DNA of 5,093 nucleotides from Lentisphaeria bacterium (GTDB lineage Bacteria; Verrucomicrobiota; Lentisphaeria; Victivallales; JAUVCU01): assembly GCA_030590715.1 (NCBI GenBank), contig JAUVCU010000151.1, forward strand, positions 1 through 5,093. Direction: 5' to 3'. The notes beneath the pieces are model-generated. The model worked only from the letters and a program-made list of their open reading frames with translations, was not told where the DNA came from and ran no database searches. The first letter of the stretch is position 1, and each line of letters starts with the position of its first letter. Both the position numbers and the translations under genes were made by a program. This document shows positions 1 through 5,093 of this stretch, one piece after another.

Positions 1-175
1 TGTAGAACAAGTGGCAAATGTGTGTCACACTACAATTGTCCAAGATGCCTGGAGTGCCGGTCAGGAGTTGCATGTCCATGGCTTGATCTATGGCCTGGAA
101 GACGGAATCCTCCAAGACCTTGATGTTTCATTCTCCGGACCCGACATGATTCAAGACAGCTATAAAATCAATTAG
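1..175 (+). CDS. can: Beta-carbonic anhydrase, C-terminal end (5' end outside window)
   Basis: The reading frame is open from the left edge (first full codon at 2) to TAG at 173-175 and gives 57 residues. The stretches VEQVANVCHTTIVQDAW, GQELHVHGLIYG and DGILQDLDV match the end of Can/YadF-type beta-carbonic anhydrases; E. coli Can has VEQVYNLGHSTI, a GQ..(T/L).HG..YG segment and DGLLRDLDV at the same place. These cytosolic zinc enzymes interconvert CO2 and bicarbonate. The zinc ligands (Cys, Asp, His, Cys) lie further upstream and are not in the window, so catalytic competence cannot be judged. The tail after the LDV strand is short, about 18 residues. The gene converges on nrdG and is not part of that operon. 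The family call is firm; the symbol is by similarity. Confidence 0.88.
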   Translation, partial: VEQVANVCHTTIVQDAWSAGQELHVHGLIYGLEDGILQDLDVSFSGPDMIQDSYKIN

Positions 176-485
176 GTCGTTGTTCTGTCTCTTTTATGAG
201 AAAAGTATCTCGTTTTGATTTACAGACTCTTTATCATTAAAAAACTTTGCCTTCAGTAATAAGATCCATCTTTATTATCCATTAAGAGTTATCATATATA
301 TCGATTAAAATGGTCTTTTGAATAGAACTGTCAGTGATTCGAAAGGGTCTCAGCAAATTATATTGTATAAAAAGTAATAACCCAATAACAGGACTCGAAT
401 CATAGTGTAGAAACAGGCGGAATATTCATGTGTGTTTGCTGAATTAAATCTGAAGATAAATATCACGTTTTATCATTGAAATATT
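176..485. other. Non-coding gap between convergent genes
   Basis: No convincing gene, tRNA or promoter is visible in these 310 AT-rich bases. Because the carbonic anhydrase and nrdG point towards each other, a terminator is expected here. The best candidates are weak: GATAAA (455-460) with TTTATC (469-474), and CTTTT/AAAAG near 190-206. A perfect 8-base inverted repeat, TGATTCGA (335-342) and TCGAATCA (395-402), encloses 52 bases; I cannot assign it a function. Confidence 0.5.
455..474. terminator. Weak hairpin, possible terminator 3' of nrdG
   Basis: GATAAA at 455-460 pairs perfectly with TTTATC at 469-474 around an 8-base loop, 11 bases beyond the nrdG stop codon. The stem is purely AT-rich apart from one G-C pair and is not followed by a clean T-run on the minus strand. 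It may be no more than base-composition noise. Confidence 0.2.
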
Positions 486-1172
486 TTACGATCTCAAGCT
501 TAGAGTGATTTTATCGGATAATCTCGATGCATCAATTTTTCGTGATGGCTTAGTTAAATTACCCAAGGTATCTGTACCTTCCCGGAAGTGCTGTAAATAA
601 TAGTGCCCCTTATACCCGCGACGGTGCAGATCATCAATTATGGAATTAATATCGCATTCGTCAATAAGGTCAGTATGCACTGTTGTCCGAACCTCATACT
701 TGATGTCTGACTTGAGCAAAAGATTCAAACTTTGGCAAAAGTGATCATATTCACCCGTTCCTGTAACCTCGCGAAAACGGTGACGCGGGGCTTTATAGTC
801 GAGTGCGACATAGTCAATCAGGTTTCTTTCAAACAGTTCCGCAATCACGTCCGGGTTCGATCCGTTGGTATCTATCTTAATCAGAAAGCCCATCGTCTTG
901 ATCTTTTCACACAGACCGACAATCCGGTGGTAATCGGTACATTCACCACCGGATAAAACAACGCCGTCAAGCAAGCCGCGACGGCGTTTGAGCAACTTGA
1001 AAAGGTCCTCTTCTGTATACTTTCCTTTTCCAGCTCTCACAATAGACGGGTTGTAGCAGTACGAACACCGCAAGCTACAGCCGGTCAGCCAGACGATACA
1101 TGCCAGATTATCAGGATAATCCAGCATAGTCATCGGGGTAATATCATAAATTGGAGTGATATTACTGAGCAA
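486..1172 (-). CDS. nrdG: Class III ribonucleotide reductase activating enzyme (radical SAM)
   Basis: This radical-SAM activase would cleave S-adenosylmethionine at a [4Fe-4S] cluster to form the glycyl radical of the anaerobic ribonucleotide reductase. Seen in the protein (228 aa from the chosen start): DYPDNLACIVW, then GCSLRCSYCYN with the CxxxCxxC cluster ligands at Cys32, Cys36 and Cys39, then SGGECT at about 74-79 (the radical-SAM GGE motif), then IDTNG and YVALDYKAP. Length and motifs fit the NrdG2-type activases. The frame opens with GTG at 1217, but a start there would overlap the preceding gene by 56 bases. I prefer TTG at 1172, which has AGAGGAG ten bases upstream (1183-1189), gives the usual N-terminal length and overlaps the preceding gene by only 11 bases, suggesting translational coupling. 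It is the last gene of the operon. The function is firm; the exact start is uncertain. Confidence 0.92.
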   Translation of the reverse strand: MLSNITPIYDITPMTMLDYPDNLACIVWLTGCSLRCSYCYNPSIVRAGKGKYTEEDLFKLLKRRRGLLDGVVLSGGECTDYHRIVGLCEKIKTMGFLIKIDTNGSNPDVIAELFERNLIDYVALDYKAPRHRFREVTGTGEYDHFCQSLNLLLKSDIKYEVRTTVHTDLIDECDINSIIDDLHRRGYKGHYYLQHFREGTDTLGNLTKPSRKIDASRLSDKITLSLRS

Positions 1173-1335
1173 GAGAGCAGTGCTCCTCTTTGAATAGAGT
1201 ACGCTCAGCAAACTCACCTTTCTTTCCTATATTGAAACTCTCCACGGGGCGGTGATATCCCATTACCCGAGTGTAAACAGTACAACGCGTTCGTTTTTCA
1301 GCATGCTTCTCTAGAATTACTTTTTCATCAAACAT
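1162..1335 (-). CDS. Stand-alone glycyl-radical domain of anaerobic ribonucleotide reductase
   Basis: A 57-residue protein that carries the part missing from the large NrdD chain. Its core RVMGYHRPVESFNIGKKGEF matches the conserved NrdD C-terminus (pattern: RVxGYxRPV, then N.GK..EF..R). Gly26 is the expected radical site that NrdG acts on, and Cys18 sits just before it. The start ATG at 1335 has an ideal ribosome binding site, AAGGAG at 1342-1347 with 6-base spacing, so the protein is probably made on its own. It begins 15 bases after the nrdD stop and is in the same frame. By inference it docks on NrdD and holds the radical next to the active-site cysteine, much as YfiD/GrcA supplies a spare glycyl domain to pyruvate formate-lyase. 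The first 17 residues are charged and not recognisable. The 3' end overlaps nrdG by 11 bases. Confidence 0.9.
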   Translation of the reverse strand: MFDEKVILEKHAEKRTRCTVYTRVMGYHRPVESFNIGKKGEFAERTLFKEEHCSLAQ

Positions 1336-1341
1336 GGTAAG

Positions 1342-1347
1342 CTCCTT
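1342..1347 (-). promoter_or_regulatory. Ribosome binding site of the glycyl-radical domain gene
   Basis: AAGGAG lies six bases before the ATG at 1335, inside the 15-base gap after the nrdD stop codon. It is the main evidence that the small protein is translated independently and is not just the far side of a stop-codon mutation. Confidence 0.8.
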
Positions 1348-1350
1348 ATG

Positions 1351-3453
1351 TTAGCTATTAACAGCTTCTTTGTATTCATTAATAATTTCTTCGTCACAGT
1401 GCGGGCAGAACTCGTGCTCCCCGTTCAGGTATCCGTGCTTGTCACATACCGAGAACAGTGGTGAGATCGTAATATATGGAAGTCGGTAATTCTCAATTAC
1501 ACGACGAACTAGTTTCTTGCAGGCTTCACTGCTGCTGATACGCTCGCTCATGTAAAGATGCAGAACTGTTCCACCCGTGTATCGGCACTGAAGCTCATCC
1601 TGCATATCCAATGCCGTGAATGGATCATCCGTATACGATGACGGTAGCTGACTGCTATTTGTGTAATAGATGTTATCTCCGAATCCAGCCTGAATCATAT
1701 CTCCGTAGCGCTTTCTATCTTCTTTTGCGAAACGGTATGTCGTTCCCTCTGCCGGAGTTGCCTCAAGGTTGTAAAGATTGCCGGTTCTCTCCTGATATTC
1801 CTGCATTCTCGAACGCATGTGATCAAGTACCTCAAGCGCAAATGCTGCTCCTTCTTCAGAGCTGATATCATATTTATCATCAGTGAAGTTTCTGATCATC
1901 TCGTTAATACCATTAATACCAATTGTCGAGAAATGGTTGTTAAAATGCCGCAGATAGCGTTTTGTATACGGGAACAGACCGCGGGCGTACATTTCCTCAA
2001 TAAACACACGCTTCTTCTCAAGTGTCGATGCAGCCATATCCATTAATGCATCAAGTTTGCGGATCAGCCCGTCTTTGTCATTTTTGAAGCGGAAGCCAAG
2101 TCGCGCCATGTTTACTGTAACCACACCAATACTTCCTGTCATTTCCGCAGATCCGAACAGACCGCCACCACGCTTCAGAAGCTCGCGAAGGTCAAGCTGG
2201 AGGCGGCAGCACATGGAGCGAACAGCATTCGGCTTGTATGCCTCCGGATTCTCAATGCGTTCTCCATTCTCATCGAACATATACTGGCTTCCAACAAAGT
2301 TCTGGAAGTATGATGAACCGATCTTCGCCGTATTTTCAAAAAGAAGATCTACATTTTCTCCTTCCCAGTCAAACTCTTCAGTGATGTTCACTGTTGGAAT
2401 CGGAAACGTAAACGGCTGACCAGTTGAGTCTCCTTCCGTCATCACTTCGTAGAATGCTTTATTGATTAGATCCATTTCCTTCTGAAAATGACGGTATTTA
2501 AGCTTCTCCGGATCATCAACTCCAAGCTCTTTAACGCGCTCAAGGAAATCAGCATCGTCAACACCTTTGAATATATGCCTTTGGTTAGATGTTGGAATCT
2601 GCTCTTTCAGGTCATCCGGAACAGTCCAGTCAATCGTGATGTTCGTAAATGGTGACTGTCCCCAACGTGCCGGTACATTCAGGTTGTATACAAAGCTCAG
2701 GATAGCTTTTTTAACCTGTGCATATGTCAGGTTGTCACGAAAAACATATGGAGCCAGGTATGTATCGAATGAACTGAACGCCTGAGCCCCGGCCCACTCG
2801 CTCTGCAGGATTCCCAGGAAGTTGGCCATCTGGCCAAGAGCTTCTCGAAAGTGACGAGGAGGACGGCTTGCCACACGGCTGCGAACCCCATTGAACCCTT
2901 CGTCAAGAAGAACGCGCAGACTCCATCCGGCACAGTAACCGGTCAGACAGTCAAGATCATGAATATGGTAGTCTCCAGAACGATGTGCATATCCTTCTTC
3001 TTTTGTATAAACTTTATCAAGCCAGTAGTTGGCTATTACCTTGCCGGCGGTGTTATTTACCAGACCGGCATTTGAGTAGGAAGTATTTGAGTTTGCAGAG
3101 ATACGCCAGTCTGTACCATTTATGTATTCTTCAATTGTCTCAGTACTGTCTATATAAGTTGTATCTTCGTTAAGCCCGGCAATGTGTTCTCTTTGCATTT
3201 TATGCATGAAACGATATGTGATGAATGATTTCATTGCATTAAAATGGCCGAATTGGAAAAGAATTTTCTCAATAATGTCCTGAACATCTTCAACTGTCGT
3301 GTTGTTCGTTTCTGTGATCTTCTGAATCACAGCTGTAAAAACAGCAGGCTCATAGGTTCCACCAACGCTTCTAAAAGCCTTGATAATGGCATCCTCAATC
3401 TTGTAGGCATGAAACTGCTGCGTTGTCCCATCTCGTTTAATTACTTTAATCAT
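1351..3453 (-). CDS. nrdD: Anaerobic ribonucleoside-triphosphate reductase, catalytic chain lacking the glycyl-radical domain
   Basis: It reduces ribonucleoside triphosphates to deoxyribonucleotides by thiyl-radical chemistry. Numbered from ATG 3453 (700 aa): an ATP-cone at about 1-90 (IKVIKRDGTTQQF, then FNAMKSFITYRF), the core motif HIHDLDCLTGYC with Cys169 and Cys174, RSMCCRL with Cys415/Cys416 (expected radical-bearing cysteine region), GSIGVVTVNMARLGF, NLEATPAEGTTYRFA, and a zinc-type end, SVCDKHGYLNGEHEFCPHC, with Cys670, Cys683 and Cys686. The family normally continues from this zinc region into the RVxGY glycyl-radical segment. Here the chain stops at TAA 1351-1353 and that segment is encoded by the next gene. 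I chose ATG 3453 because AGGAG lies four bases upstream; the in-frame ATG at 3465 precedes that site and has no ribosome binding site of its own. It is the first gene of the operon, behind a cobalamin riboswitch. Confidence 0.95.
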   Translation of the reverse strand: MIKVIKRDGTTQQFHAYKIEDAIIKAFRSVGGTYEPAVFTAVIQKITETNNTTVEDVQDIIEKILFQFGHFNAMKSFITYRFMHKMQREHIAGLNEDTTYIDSTETIEEYINGTDWRISANSNTSYSNAGLVNNTAGKVIANYWLDKVYTKEEGYAHRSGDYHIHDLDCLTGYCAGWSLRVLLDEGFNGVRSRVASRPPRHFREALGQMANFLGILQSEWAGAQAFSSFDTYLAPYVFRDNLTYAQVKKAILSFVYNLNVPARWGQSPFTNITIDWTVPDDLKEQIPTSNQRHIFKGVDDADFLERVKELGVDDPEKLKYRHFQKEMDLINKAFYEVMTEGDSTGQPFTFPIPTVNITEEFDWEGENVDLLFENTAKIGSSYFQNFVGSQYMFDENGERIENPEAYKPNAVRSMCCRLQLDLRELLKRGGGLFGSAEMTGSIGVVTVNMARLGFRFKNDKDGLIRKLDALMDMAASTLEKKRVFIEEMYARGLFPYTKRYLRHFNNHFSTIGINGINEMIRNFTDDKYDISSEEGAAFALEVLDHMRSRMQEYQERTGNLYNLEATPAEGTTYRFAKEDRKRYGDMIQAGFGDNIYYTNSSQLPSSYTDDPFTALDMQDELQCRYTGGTVLHLYMSERISSSEACKKLVRRVIENYRLPYITISPLFSVCDKHGYLNGEHEFCPHCDEEIINEYKEAVNS

Positions 3454-3690
3454 TCCACTCCTCATTTCTTATGTTAATTTGACGATAAACTTTTTTGAAT
3501 ACACGTCAATACGCTTAGTTCTCTGATGCAGAAGCAAGCTTATTGAAGCACTTGAGTTTATTAATGATCGTGAAAGGAGATGTGCTTATGACGGTGAGTA
3601 AACCTAGGTTCTTATGCCTAAGGAGGGATGCTATATCACTCTATAACTCTCTTGTCGTGTCATGCGCACATCACTTCAGCTATATCTAAA
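3454..3690 (-). promoter_or_regulatory. Long nrdD leader downstream of the aptamer (expression platform)
   Basis: About 237 transcribed bases separate the riboswitch aptamer from nrdD. No run of four or more T occurs on the minus strand here, so an ordinary intrinsic terminator is absent and control of translation or a Rho-type mechanism is more likely. Two CTCCT segments, at about 3620-3624 (within CCCTCCTT) and about 3575-3579 (within TCTCCTTT), could each pair with the nrdD AGGAG over about six bases. Local stems include CTTAGG with CCTAGG (about 3603-3622) and TCAATA-GC with GC-TATTGA (about 3506-3546). Which of these operate is inference. Confidence 0.4.
3458..3462 (-). promoter_or_regulatory. 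Ribosome binding site that sets the nrdD start
   Basis: AGGAG sits four bases before ATG 3453 and after the alternative ATG at 3465, so it supports the shorter 700-residue protein. It is the likely target if the upstream riboswitch acts on translation. Confidence 0.7.
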
Positions 3691-3823
3691 GTGCTAACCT
3701 TTACAAATGAGACCTGGCTTAGGGTAATACCCATTACAGTGGCGCGACCGCCTCCGATTCTCACGGAGTTCCTCATTATAAAGTATTCATACACTATGTA
3801 GTGGTCGTTTTTTTTCAAGGCAC
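3691..3823 (-). ncRNA. Cobalamin (B12) riboswitch aptamer
   Basis: Read on the minus strand, conserved cobalamin aptamer blocks appear in the canonical order. First comes AATGAGGAA with the P4 hairpin CTCCG-TGAGAAT-CGGAG (about 3755-3775), then GCGGTCGCGCCACTGTAA, the B12-box type element (about 3734-3751), then a small GGGTATTACCC hairpin, then AAGCCAGGTCTC (3709-3720). A closing P1 stem fits: GTGCCTT at 3817-3823 with AAGG at 3698-3701 plus CAC at 3691-3693. Such RNAs bind adenosyl- or methylcobalamin and usually turn expression off. It points at nrdD, 240 bases downstream. Exact boundaries are my estimate; the identity rests on recalled consensus, not a covariance-model search. Confidence 0.85.
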
Positions 3824-3846
3824 AACTTTATCAATAATGAAATACT

Positions 3847-3855
3847 TGTATAACA
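3847..3855 (-). promoter_or_regulatory. Candidate extended -10 promoter for the nrdD operon
   Basis: On the minus strand TGTTATACA (3855 down to 3847) fits an extended -10 element, TGn plus TATACA. It would start transcription near 3840, just before the aptamer's closing stem at 3823, which is where a riboswitch promoter should be. No good -35 hexamer is seen at normal spacing, so this is a positional inference. Confidence 0.35.
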
Positions 3856-3987
3856 TCATATGCCAAAAAGCCTGCTGTAGTTTTTTTAGAAAGTTGAAAT
3901 ATTAGGTTAGGGACATTCATTACTGCGCTATCAACCACTTGCCTGTCCCAACTTTGATCTAAAATAGGGCTTCGCTTATTAGCCCCC

Positions 3988-4034
3988 ACAAATAGACCTG
4001 TTATGGTCCACCTTTTTTCTTTAAGTCTATTTGT
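3988..4034. repeat. Perfect 10-base inverted repeat
   Basis: ACAAATAGAC at 3988-3997 and GTCTATTTGT at 4025-4034 are exact reverse complements around a 27-base loop that contains a T-rich run. It lies just before the truncated recombinase frame. It could be a recombinase binding site, an insertion scar or a hairpin; the sequence does not decide. Confidence 0.55.
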
Positions 4035-4040
4035 AAGTGA

Positions 4041-4370
4041 ATCGATCTTTTTTTAGATGTGATGTGGGGACTGCCGTACCGTGACTCAAAAGATAAGTAT
4101 AGCCGAATGGTTGGTCGGGCTTTCTCCGACATACGTAAAACATTAAATCCTCCTCCGCCACGCCGTAAAACCTTCCACAGTCTTCGTCATACGTTTTCTT
4201 CTACATTTACGAAGTATACAGAATCTCATGTCGTATCATATTTTATGGGACACAGCACGGGAACAGAAACATTTGACCGCTATACAAAGTATGATGACTA
4301 TGAATGGCTTAAGCAGCAGATAGACAAACTGACGTATTCAAAGAAGGTCGAAAAGATGTTCCTGAAGTGA
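4041..4370 (+). pseudogene. Tyrosine recombinase (phage-type integrase), C-terminal remnant
   Basis: Only the C-terminal catalytic part remains. The frame opens after TGA at 4038-4040; GTG at 4059 is the first start-like codon (103 aa), with no clear ribosome binding site. Counting from 4059, FHSLRHTFSS holds His40 and Arg43 (the HxxR box), YFMGHSTGTETFDRYTKY holds His65 and the likely nucleophile Tyr75. These are the hallmarks of the lambda-integrase family. The first catalytic arginine, the lysine and the whole DNA-binding N-terminal domain are absent; full integrases are usually about 300-400 residues. It is therefore read as a dead fragment of a phage or genomic-island integrase. It is followed by a strong hairpin and a broken phosphatase gene, which together suggest a decaying accessory region. 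A short expressed domain cannot be excluded. Confidence 0.85.
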
Positions 4371-4536
4371 GTAAATGAAAGAAAAGAGCAAGCTGAGCAG
4401 TAGGTTGAACTCCCGTCACCAGTCGTGAGCCGGTGACAAGGTGGAGTTTTTAGAGCTATTATGATTAAGTGGCGGTGGTATGCCGTCAGCTGGACAGAAG
4501 GTTCGATGAGCTTTTATCGTAATCACCGCTGGAGAT
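4371..4536. other. Intergenic region between convergent remnants
   Basis: This gap holds the terminator-like hairpin at 4408-4451, an imperfect direct repeat (4453-4478 and 4508-4532) and a 6-base inverted pair, GCGGTG at 4472-4477 with CACCGC at 4524-4529. The density of structure is high for 166 bases. No coding potential is seen. Confidence 0.5.
4408..4451 (+). terminator. Intrinsic terminator-like hairpin after the recombinase remnant
   Basis: The outer stem AACTCC (4408-4413) pairs with GGAGTT (4443-4448), the inner stem GTCACC (4415-4420) pairs with GGTGAC (4432-4437), and T-rich sequence follows to 4451. An asymmetric internal loop (one base against five) and an 11-base terminal loop interrupt it. 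Placed 38 bases after the recombinase stop, it could end plus-strand transcripts; it is longer and more irregular than a typical terminator. Confidence 0.6.
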
Positions 4537-5093
4537 CTAAGGACAAGCACTAAGGTATCTTGCTTTCAACATCGTCTTCTCTTTGTTGGAAACTCCCAAG
4601 CCGATTCTAATATAATTACCTATGTTTCCATACTCACTATTAATGGAGGATATAAATGCATCAATATATGAGCTTTTAACCCCAAAAAGTGGTTTTAAAT
4701 TTGTTGGAATTTCTTCTCTTTCACATCCGAGCATTGTGCTAACTTTATGTGCAAAACCGTGGTTCATACGGTGATCTATTCTTAGATATTCTTTTTTTAT
4801 GGATTCTATGTCGAAATCGAAGATCATCATGAGTATTGCTCCAAAGATACCTGTCCTTACCGGCAGTACAGTGAAATAAAAAGACCTCATCTTCTCTTGA
4901 TATTATCTCCTTAATTAACAGGCCAAATCCTTTGGTTTTGACAAACTTAACTCTATATAAATCCAGCATAAACTCTTCATTCTGTCTTTTGCTCTTACAA
5001 AGTAATGCTCTGAAATCATTCTGGAGTGCTTCACTTAAAATTTCTATATGGCTTACCTTGAACGAATATTCAGAGAGAGGCATATCTTGTTCA
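4537..5093 (-). pseudogene. Tyrosine-protein phosphatase (IphP-like), frameshifted and cut by window edge
   Basis: Two overlapping frames make one gene. The upstream frame enters from the right edge and reads through DEVFLFHCTAGKDR, the CX5R phosphatase P-loop with nucleophile Cys and its Arg intact, then goes out of register. The other frame resumes at RTGIFGAILMMIFDFDIESI and continues with FGVKSSYIDAFISSINSEYGNIGNYIRIGLGVSNKEK to TAG at 4537-4539. Joined, the motif is the family's HCTAGKDRTG, and the tail with YG..gnYI..gLG is typical of bacterial Y_phosphatase3/IphP proteins (about 250 aa). These act on phosphotyrosine and sometimes phospholipids; the substrate here is unknown. The N-terminal half lies beyond the window. 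The break at about 4850-4857 fits a 5-base deletion. As written the product would end soon after the P-loop, so it is probably inactive. Confidence 0.85.

Larger units (their letters stand above)
3824..4040. other. Non-coding AT-rich stretch with inverted repeats
   Basis: This gap lies between the divergent nrdD leader and the recombinase remnant. It holds the candidate nrdD promoter, a GGGACA/TGTCCC pair (about 3914-3946), a GGGCT/AGCCC stem (3967-3985) followed on the minus strand by TATTTT, and a perfect 10-base inverted repeat at 3988-3997 and 4025-4034. No gene could be made out; the missing N-terminal part of the recombinase is not recognisable here in any frame I read. Confidence 0.5.

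Noticed and set aside
391..402. GGACTCGAATCA resembling a tRNA T-arm
   Set aside because: No matching acceptor, D or anticodon stems could be placed on either strand around it.
2057..2419. 120-residue open frame on the plus strand, opposite nrdD
   Set aside because: It lies wholly inside the well-conserved nrdD coding region on the other strand, has no recognisable motif and composition expected of an antisense shadow. The same applies to other frames within 1620-3477 and at 732-956.
3454..3465. Alternative nrdD start at ATG 3465 (adds M-R-S-G)
   Set aside because: It overlaps the AGGAG that serves ATG 3453 and has no ribosome binding site of its own; the family N-terminus begins at about IKVIKRDG.
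3791..3804. CACTACATAGTG palindrome resembling an NrdR box
   Set aside because: About 12 of 16 positions fit the recalled consensus, but it is within the riboswitch aptamer, downstream of the likely transcription start, with no second box at the usual spacing. It is better explained as a stem of the RNA.
4447..4460. GTTTTTAGAGCTAT, similar to the start of type II-A CRISPR repeats
   Set aside because: Single copy with one extra T, no repeat-spacer array and no cas genes in the window; it overlaps the T-tract of the hairpin at 4408-4451.
4840..4862. Programmed +1 frameshift as an explanation of the phosphatase break
   Set aside because: A one-base skip would give KDR-IFG without the conserved Thr-Gly, or lose the catalytic Arg, and there is no slippery heptamer; a 5-base deletion restores the family motif exactly.

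Overview
This is a bacterial window from an organism able to grow without oxygen. Its core is a minus-strand operon for class III (oxygen-sensitive, glycyl-radical) ribonucleotide reductase. The organism cannot be fixed from the sequence. A Can-type beta-carbonic anhydrase and the sequence style of the NrdD/NrdG pair would suit a proteobacterium or a spirochaete; this is a weak inference.

Layout. Positions 1-175 (+) hold the C-terminal end of a beta-carbonic anhydrase. Positions 176-485 are non-coding, between two convergent genes. Positions 486-3453 (-) hold the operon, transcribed right to left: nrdD catalytic subunit (700 aa), a 57-aa stand-alone glycyl-radical domain, then the radical-SAM activase nrdG. 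Upstream of nrdD is a long leader (about 3454-3840) that begins with a cobalamin riboswitch (about 3691-3823, minus strand) behind a candidate extended -10 promoter. To the right lies decayed accessory DNA: the C-terminal end of a tyrosine recombinase (4041-4370, +), a strong terminator-like hairpin (4408-4451), and a convergent tyrosine phosphatase gene (4537-5093, -) that is frameshifted in its active-site loop and runs off the window.

How the genes work together. NrdG would use S-adenosylmethionine and an iron-sulfur cluster to make a glycyl radical. Here the target glycine is not in the large NrdD chain, which stops just after its zinc-binding cysteines. It lies in the separate small protein, so active reductase should need all three products. 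The cobalamin aptamer suggests the operon is switched off when B12 is plentiful, the logic expected if the genome also carries a B12-dependent (class II) reductase.

The best points for a second look are the split reductase, whose two parts are in the same reading frame and separated by one TAA and five codons; the riboswitch with its terminator-free leader; and the phosphatase break, which fits loss of one copy of a 5-base tandem repeat.
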